A stretch of DNA of 64,000 bases from Pratylenchus scribneri (lineage: Eukaryota; Nematoda; Chromadorea; Rhabditida; Pratylenchidae), in contig JAQSEB010000203.1 of the NCBI GenBank assembly GCA_030063045.1, forward strand, positions 372,001 through 436,000, written 5' to 3'. The position numbers and the translations under genes are program-made. Below, in pieces: positions 58,424 to 64,000 of the stretch; the first letter of the stretch is position 1, and each line of letters begins with the position of its first letter. The notes below the pieces were generated by a model. It made no database searches and was not told the DNA's origin. It saw only the letters and a program-made list of their open reading frames with translations.

Positions 58424-60844
58424 TCAAACAATGCGTTCTAATTGGCTCGCATAATGAAGACATTGTTTAATAATTCCTTCTGTGTCCAATGGCTAAATTT
58501 GAACAATTGTTTTTTTTATTAATTTGAATTACCTGAAGAATTCGTTCAGCCCCATTTGCCAATGCCAAAGTGGATTGTTCCTTATCATTCCCAGTAATTA
58601 GAAATTCTCCACCTTTGCGGATCCATCCACGCTAAATAAATGGGAAATATTTAAAATGTAAAAAAAATGTTGAAATATCGAAAAGATTATAACCAGTTCA
58701 ATGGTCTGTTTTAGACTACTAAACCCTAATAAAACCTGTACTCGATGGATAGATCTCGTCAAGCGCATCATTTGATTATGTTTTGGCTCGGATTTAATCA
58801 ATTTTAAAAGAGTTTGAATCAAAAACCAAAATCGGTTTAAACCGTTTAAAACCCTTTAATTTTGACTAAACCGTAAAAATTATACCATTTGATTTTGATG
58901 GGTCTTGGCTCTATCCAATTGGATATATGTTTGGGGGTCTAGAAAAAACCACTGAACCGTTACAATCTTTTCTGCATTTTAGTTATTTTTTAAAAAAATA
59001 TTTCCAATATTTTTTTTTCAATTTAATTACTATCAAAATATATATTCAAATATGTTAACCTTCCCTCCAAATGCTAATGCCTCGTTCTCATCCTTCAGGA
59101 ATAGCTGCTTCATGGCAATATTGACCGGAATAGTGCGGTAAGATCGCTCAAGACTGACAGCGATTTCATTTCTATAATTTGGATCTTTAAAATAATTGTC
59201 TAAAAATTGATCAAACTCACTGGACCGATTGTTTGAGCATCGTCATAAATGGTTTATAATAAGGAGAAGGCAAACTGGCATCAACCAATTTCTATTAAAT
59301 TTAATTTGACTGATGAGAAAATATAATTTATTAACCAATGAATTGTATGCGCCTTCCATCAGGAAATGTTCAAGTTTGATTGGAGTATCAAGAAATGGAT
59401 CCGTTTTACGCTTTTCGTGGTCAATTTTTTCGATGAACTAAAATTTTAACACCATTTTAAAGCTAATATTGGAAATTGGCTAATTCGCGAAATTAGCTTT
59501 ATCTTGGCTACCAGGATATAATAGGAGACTCGAGAATTGGTCTTAATAGATTTGAGTTGATTTTGCCTATGAAATTTCTTTCAAAATAGTATGAACTTAT
59601 TTTGAAAAGCTGAACCCGTTGTTTAAACACAAATCGGTTTTGGTTTACTAACTTTTGTCTAGGCATTATTTAGGGACCTAAATCAAAATTTCAGAGACTA
59701 AACACTAATAAATCGACCATGTTACGTGGATAATTCCCATGTCTAAGAATTTCCTAAAAGACTAAATTTCCAAAATCAGCTAGTTCAGCATCTAACTAAT
59801 TCCCGAATTAGCCCATTTTCAATATTAGCTTCAACAATCAACACATATATTCAAATTTTAATATATGTCAAACCATATGGAATTCTGCAATTTTATTCTT
59901 TGCCAACAAAAACATCAAATGCAAACCATACCTGGAAAATAAAATAATTTAATTGCCTTTAAAAAATAATAAAACTTGCATCAAATATTGTTGCTCAGAT
60001 TTTAATCCACTGTGGAGATTTTGTTGTGTATCATATAATGCGAGCACTTCCTTGATTGCCTGCTCAAATCTGTCCATTTGGCCCTCATTCACATAATATA
60101 GTGCACTAATCTCATTATAGTCCTCTGTGAATATGTTTAGATTAGATTGTATTAAATATTTTTGAAATATTTAAAAAGATGGAAAAAACATTTAAAAAAA
60201 TGGCGAAAAAGGTATTGAAAATACGAACAAATTTTAATATATACCGATTCAGTGTTTTATCTTAGACCCCTAAAGCCTAAACTTAAATAGCAATCGATAG
60301 ATCCCGTCGATTTCAGGCATCTTTTGGTAATGATTTGACTTAGGTTTAACATAATTTTAAATTAGTTTTGAACCAAAACTTTTGATCAAAGTAACTAATT
60401 ATATAACTAATTGATGCGCCTTAACGATATCTATCGAATATCTATTAGTTGGATTATAAATTTGGAGAGTCTAGAGACAAACCATTGAGCCATTATATCA
60501 TTATATTCTCTTCGCCATTTTGATTCTTCCATTTTCAATGGTTTTCCACATTTTAAATACAACCTTTTGCCTTACATTTTTCAATGGTTTTTCCACCAAA
60601 TTAAATATTACCCTAAATATTTCCAACTCACTCATGATTGTGAGGAAAGCATTTTGGTTCTTTGGTTGATAAGCTGGATCATACAATGCCTTCTTTAAAG
60701 AAAACAACAAAAATATCATGCAATGAATTAACATTTAATCAAAACCTGCAAATCGTCCAAATATTTTTTGACCTGTGCTTGATTGTGATTCCGCCATTCG
60801 GCTAGAAGCTTTTTATGAATAGGTTCAATTTCAACTTTAGCCAT
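58424..60844 (-). CDS. rpn-12: 26S proteasome regulatory subunit Rpn12 (PSMD8)
   Basis: Rpn12 is a PCI-type subunit of the 19S lid, needed for lid assembly onto the proteasome. Exons run from the ATG at 60844 (MAKVEIEPIHKKLLAEWRNH) through KALYDPAYQPKNQNAFLTIM, EDYNEISALYYVNEGQMDRF, YGLHLMFLLAKNKIAEFHM, HEKRKTDPFLDTPIKLEHFL then MEGAYN, LPSPYYKPFMTMLKQ, RNEIAVSLERSYRTIPVNIA, RGWIRKGGEFLI and PLDTEGIIKQCLHYASQLER. The order and spacing match the whole length of animal Rpn12: LLFLLAKN..AEFH and (L)E.(F/Y)LMEG.YN are its best-known stretches, then RDEIA..(I/L)E.(S/A)Y, KKRGW and the C-terminal YA.QLE.IV. Introns carry two palindromic repeats. It is a single-copy housekeeping gene, so dosage is probably conserved. 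Confidence 0.85.
58670..58990. repeat. Palindromic repeat family, copy 7
   Basis: Starts cgaaaagattataaccagtt and ends aaccactgaaccgttacaat. The arms share ctcgatggatagatctcgtc-type blocks. It lies in an Rpn12 intron. Confidence 0.7.
60200..60535. repeat. Palindromic repeat family, copy 8
   Basis: The left arm carries cgattcagtgttttatctta, the right arm acaaaccattgagccattat. The middle has catcttttggtaatgatttg. It lies in an Rpn12 intron. Confidence 0.6.
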
Positions 60845-61159
60845 TTTAAATTTCTTAATTTGAAAATTTTTAGGAATAAAAATGCTTACAAATTCAAAGT
60901 ATAAGTTAATATGCTTAAAAAAAGCCAAAAGCAAGCCAACTCCAACTTTTTAGCGGATAAGCTCATTATGCCTGCCTAGCAATGTTTCATCAATCTTTAT
61001 TCTCTATCCTTCTTGTATCCATATCCAACCACCATGAAAGGAAAGTTTGCCTATCTATGCCTTCAAAAGGTGCACTATATGCTTTCTTCTATTTTTCTAG
61101 TTGACAGAGAATTTGATGGGGCGAAAAGCGAAATATTGCTAGCGAAATTCAATAGAAAG

Positions 61160-61318
61160 AAGTAAAAAAGATCAAAGACAGTGCTTGGGAATGTGGAGCA
61201 TTTTGCCGTTTATTTGGTTGGGAAAAGTGAGGAAATTGAGGCCTTTTTGTGCCCTTCCAACGCATCTGCAATTTGCCCCAATTCATCCATCAAATTCCCT
61301 CTTTTCCCCTCCTTCTTC
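61160..61318 (+). promoter_or_regulatory. SL1 RNA gene promoter block
   Basis: Shares with the 52-53 kb copies the blocks tggagcattttgc, gtttatttggttg, gcctttttgtgcccttccaa and cgcatctgcaatttgcccc, then a pyrimidine-rich stretch ending at the leader's first G. Conservation of this block between copies whose transcribed parts differ argues for selection on it. Confidence 0.75.
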
Positions 61319-61425
61319 GGTTTAATTACCCAAGTTTGAGGTACTTGGTGTTTCCTACTCTCTTCACTGAGTGGTATTGGAATAAATTTTGGAATTGCAT
61401 TGCCCAACATGTTGTTGGGTGGTGC
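61319..61425 (+). ncRNA. sl1: SL1 RNA gene (canonical 22-nt spliced leader)
   Basis: The SL RNA donates its 5' 22 nt to many nematode mRNAs by trans-splicing. Bases 61319-61340 match the canonical SL1 leader at every position (GGTTTAATTACC, then CAAGTTTGAG) and are followed by the GT donor (GTACTTGG). Stem-loop I pairs CCAAGT with ACTTGG around the donor. An Sm-binding site, AAATTTTGGAA, lies at about 61384-61394. The 3' hairpin is GCCCAAC/GTTGGGTGG. Its 107-nt length suits SL RNAs. It stands alone on the plus strand, without 5S rRNA nearby, about 8-9 kb from the other copies. Confidence 0.9.
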
Positions 61426-61629
61426 TTAAAATCTATGGAAATAAAATTAAAAAATTTTTTTAATTAAAAAATATTTTTGGTGCGAAATAATTTTAACTAG
61501 TTAAATGATTTACGAACAGCAAAATTCCTTTTTTTTCGCATTTGTTGTTTTTTCTGCTCTCATCATTCTTGGGAAATTTTTTTAGCTACTGACCGTTTTC
61601 GCTACTTGGACAGTTTCTCATCGACCAAT

Positions 61630-62270
61630 TCAGATGACATGCTATTTTTTTTCCGCCAAAAAAATCTTTTTTACCGCCAAGACTTTTTTCCTCCAAAAAT
61701 CACTTTTTTACCGCCAATGACCCACAAAATTGAAATTTTTGATTTTTTTTCTAAAAATCATAAAGTAAATCGAATGAAGCTCTCTCAACCAAATAAGAAA
61801 TAATCTTAGCTTTGAAAAATCTTTATTTTAGCCCTGATCCTAATCTTACGATATCCTTATTCTGTTCTTAGCCCCCTCCGACCCTTAGCCCCTAACTCTT
61901 AGTACCCATACTCCCAACCTAACCTACCCTAACCATAGCCCTTAGCCCCTAGGACCCATGCTCCGACCCTAACCTACCCTAACCCTAGCCCATAGTCCCT
62001 AGATCCGATGCTCCAATCCGTGTCCAAGTCCTAAATAGTTGCCCTAAAACATATTTTGAACAAAAAATTTTAGATTTTTTTGAGCATTGAACGTTTCAAA
62101 TGGCTTGGATTAAATATAATGATTTTTTAGAAAAAAAAAATCAAAAATTTCATTTTTGGGGTCATTGGCGGTAAAAAAGTTATTTTTGGAGGAAAAAGAG
62201 GTATTGGCGGTAAAAAAATTGATTTTTGGAGGAAAAAAAGTTTTTTTTTGGAGGAAAAAAAGGTTATCAC
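61630..62270. repeat. Foldback element with telomere-like centre
   Basis: The left arm (cttttttaccgccaatgaccc, ttttttcctccaaaaatcac) is mirrored at 62150-62270 (gggtcattggcggtaaaaaa, atttttggaggaaaaa). Between the arms, about 61855-62035, are degenerate repeats of the type taaccctaaccctagccc and gcccttagcccctag. No coding capacity. Confidence 0.7.
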
Positions 62271-62435
62271 ATTCTGATGGGAATCTTTTTAAAAGCCGAT
62301 TAAACTACTCTAGGGGTTCGGCTTTCGGGGATGGAATTGCTTTTTTGATATTCTTTTTCGGTTTATGGTATCAAAATTTTCTTCAATTTTAAATTTTTCA
62401 AAATCTTTTTGGCTTTTGGGTATTTTTACGGCTAG

Positions 62436-63197
62436 ACTAGCGCTGTTCTGGTCATGATTTTTTTGTTTGTATGAACGTATCAAGGCTAGTAATGTATTGT
62501 AAAATGTATAAAAGTGTCCAAAAGTGTCTAACAAGAAAGTTATGGCATCATGAAAATCGAAAAAGTGCTTGGTCCCCCCTATTGGTCGTGAGCCGGAAAA
62601 ATTTTTGAAAATTTTTTTCGGTCAAATTATACCCCAATCGACGCGTCTCGACGAGAGAAGTTCAAATTTACCATCGGTTTCGTATAAAATTCAAAACTGA
62701 GAAAGTTATGGCCATTTTAATCTCGCTGGAATGTGTTGGAACTGCGGAGGAATGTAAGAGTGGACTCTGGAGTGTGCGTAGCCGAAGCGCGGGAACTGGA
62801 CGGGCTTGTGGCGAGCGCAGCGAGCCACAAGCTCGTCTGGTCGCGCGGAGGCGGAGCACACGGAGGAGTCCACTCTGAAATGCCCACCGGAGCAGTTCCA
62901 ATCCGTATTTCCTTTGCGCGACTGTAACTTTCTTAGTTTTGAGTTTTGTGCAAAATCAATAGTATTTTCGTTTTCCGCTTGTCGAGACGCGTCGATTGGG
63001 GTATAATTTGACCGAAAAAATTTTCAAAAATTTTTCCGGCTCACGACCAATAGGGGGGACCAAGCACTTTTTCGATTTACATGATGCCATAACTTTCTTG
63101 TTAGACACTTTTGGACACTTTTATACATTTTACAATACATTTCAAGTACTGACACGTTCATATCATGAAAAAAAATCATGACCAGAACAGCGCTAGT
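62436..63197. repeat. Large foldback element (762 bp), near-perfect palindrome
   Basis: Both ends read ACTAGCGCTGTTCTGGTCAT. The arms stay complementary inward for more than 300 bases: agaaagttatggcatcat, ccggaaaaatttttgaaaat, accccaatcgacgcgtctcg. The centre is GC-rich (gagtggactc and gagtccactc, cttgtggcgagcgcagcgag). The open frames inside are by-products. It would fold into one long hairpin. Confidence 0.85.
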
Positions 63198-63417
63198 GTT
63201 ACCATTTTTACTTTATTTTATTGGAAAAAAAAACATTTTGAGCAACAACATATTTATCGAATTTAAAAAAAAAGGCAGAGTGGATGAATGATGAATGTAT
63301 TTGTTCGATGAAAGATCGGCTGGGTGATTGGAAATAATCCAAGACAATATTGGGTCATTTGAATGGGTGAAATCCTTCCGCTTTCCGATTTTTAATCTCG
63401 CTCTCGAGTCTCAACAA

Positions 63418-63717
63418 TCAACTGCTGGGGCATTCGCGTGCCCAGTGGCCTGAAATTGTATTTTACATTAATTTTTTTTTATTATTTTTTGATAATTAAC
63501 CTCGTCCACCACAATTATAGCATTTGCTGTTCTTTTTCGTCTCTTCAATGACTGTTCTCATTTCCTTTGTTTTTTCCATCAACCGTTTATCCAATTCATT
63601 GCCAGTTTGTTCATTTAAATGTGCTCGGATGGCAGCATCTCGGCCAAAATCTTCGCCAATATCAAATGGAGTGATTGTGCGCAATACGTGTTCCTTCGGG
63701 GATTTTGGGCATTTATA
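63418..63717 (-). CDS. CCHC zinc-knuckle protein, C-terminal part
   Basis: Exon 1 (to 63501) encodes FDIGEDFGRDAAIRAHLNEQ, then a charged helix ending KKNSKCYNCGGRG. The next exon (63449-63418) adds HWARECPSS and the stop, completing one C-x2-C-x4-H-x4-C zinc knuckle across the splice site. Such knuckles bind single-stranded nucleic acid, as in RNA-processing factors and retroelement Gag proteins. The upstream residues (PKSPKEHVLRTITPF) continue open to about 63717 without a clear ATG, so the start is probably in an exon further right. No Gag-like capsid region is visible, and the presence of an intron favours a host gene. Confidence 0.5.
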
Positions 63718-63719
63718 TT

Positions 63720-64000
63720 AATATTTGGTTATGTCACAGCTAATATTGAAAATTTCGGCTTCTAGGAGACTCAGAAACATGAATAGGCTAATTTTACTTG
63801 GCATGGTAGATCTGGTCTAGTCTAAGAAATTTCAATTTCAAACTAGTATTAATACTTTAGGAAAAATTTAATAAACCGAAACCGGTTTTAGGAAATGGTT
63901 CAGCTTTTCAAGAAAATTTGTACCGTTCTGAAATTGAAATTTCGTAGCCTAAATCGATCATGCTTGGTCGAGTGAATTTATTCTCTAGTCTGTGCGAAGC
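63720..64000. other. End of window, nothing supported
   Basis: No open frame, repeat end or RNA gene seen. Earlier exons of the zinc-knuckle gene could lie here or beyond. Confidence 0.3.

Noticed and set aside
61855..62035. Chromosome-end telomere
   Set aside because: The repeats are short, degenerate and enclosed by an inverted repeat with genes on both sides.
62668..62927. Two GC-rich open frames on opposite strands
   Set aside because: Both lie in the centre of the 762-bp palindrome and have no protein features.
63418..63717. Retrotransposon Gag for the zinc-knuckle fragment
   Set aside because: The knuckle is split by an intron, and no capsid, protease or reverse transcriptase sequence is nearby.
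1..64000. CRISPR array, tRNA or rRNA genes
   Set aside because: No regularly spaced direct repeats with unique spacers and no tRNA A/B-box cloverleaf or rRNA core were seen on either strand by eye.

Overview
The window is AT-rich nuclear DNA of a nematode. The evidence is direct: four spliced-leader (SL) RNA genes, one of which carries all 22 nt of the canonical nematode SL1 leader (61319-61340). There are also many short GT-AG introns, a STAT gene and a receptor tyrosine kinase gene, and dense small transposons. The base composition resembles Meloidogyne-type plant parasites, but the genus is an inference.

Layout. 0.5-3.7 kb: N-terminal part of an M13 (neprilysin-like) peptidase on the minus strand, apparently decaying. 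4.8-6.1 kb: a small unknown single-pass membrane protein. 7.9-14.4 kb: small secreted proteins, namely two Cys-rich peptides, a secreted protein with a permuted papain-like (His...Asn-Cys) core, a secreted NlpC/P60 enzyme (CSGFV and HVAIYAG motifs), and a stray duplicated promoter plus signal-peptide fragment. 15.2-24.5 kb: a STAT-family transcription factor followed 214 bp later on the same strand by a receptor tyrosine kinase, with a trans-splice-type acceptor just before the kinase start.

24.9-47.4 kb: the most unusual part, a minus-strand tandem family of at least six genes or gene pieces (A-F). They resemble the front half of mitochondrial m-AAA proteases (paraplegin/AFG3L2): presequence-like first exon, charged linker, membrane segment and FtsH extracellular (intermembrane-space) domain. 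No AAA+ ATPase or M41 protease domain was found. Copies C and D end in a second membrane segment. Copy B has lost the core exons in frame. Copy E starts with a mitochondrial-type J-domain fused to the FtsH-like part and is broken by a 7-bp tandem duplication at HPD. Copy F keeps a remnant of the J-domain linker. Copy A is split by 6.5 kb carrying two other genes.

47.6-51.8 kb: two tandem DEDDy 3'-5' exonuclease genes, the first with a presequence-like N-terminus. 52.1-53.2 kb and 61.3 kb: SL RNA genes sharing an upstream promoter block, one with a divergent SL2-like leader. 53.5-57.1 kb: an F-box protein. 58.4-60.8 kb: the 26S proteasome lid subunit Rpn12/PSMD8. 61.6-63.2 kb: two large foldback elements. 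63.4-63.7 kb: a CCHC zinc-knuckle fragment.

Mobile DNA is mostly non-autonomous: three elements with perfect 8-bp target duplications (hAT type), a degraded fourth, a TA-flanked terminal-repeat family, and a palindromic repeat family with about eight copies between 36 and 61 kb. No tRNA, rRNA or CRISPR was seen. Gene models were assembled by hand from open frames and GT/AG sites. For copies B-F, the STAT exons from 16433 to 18755 and the kinase, exon phases were checked and agree; elsewhere exon edges are approximate.
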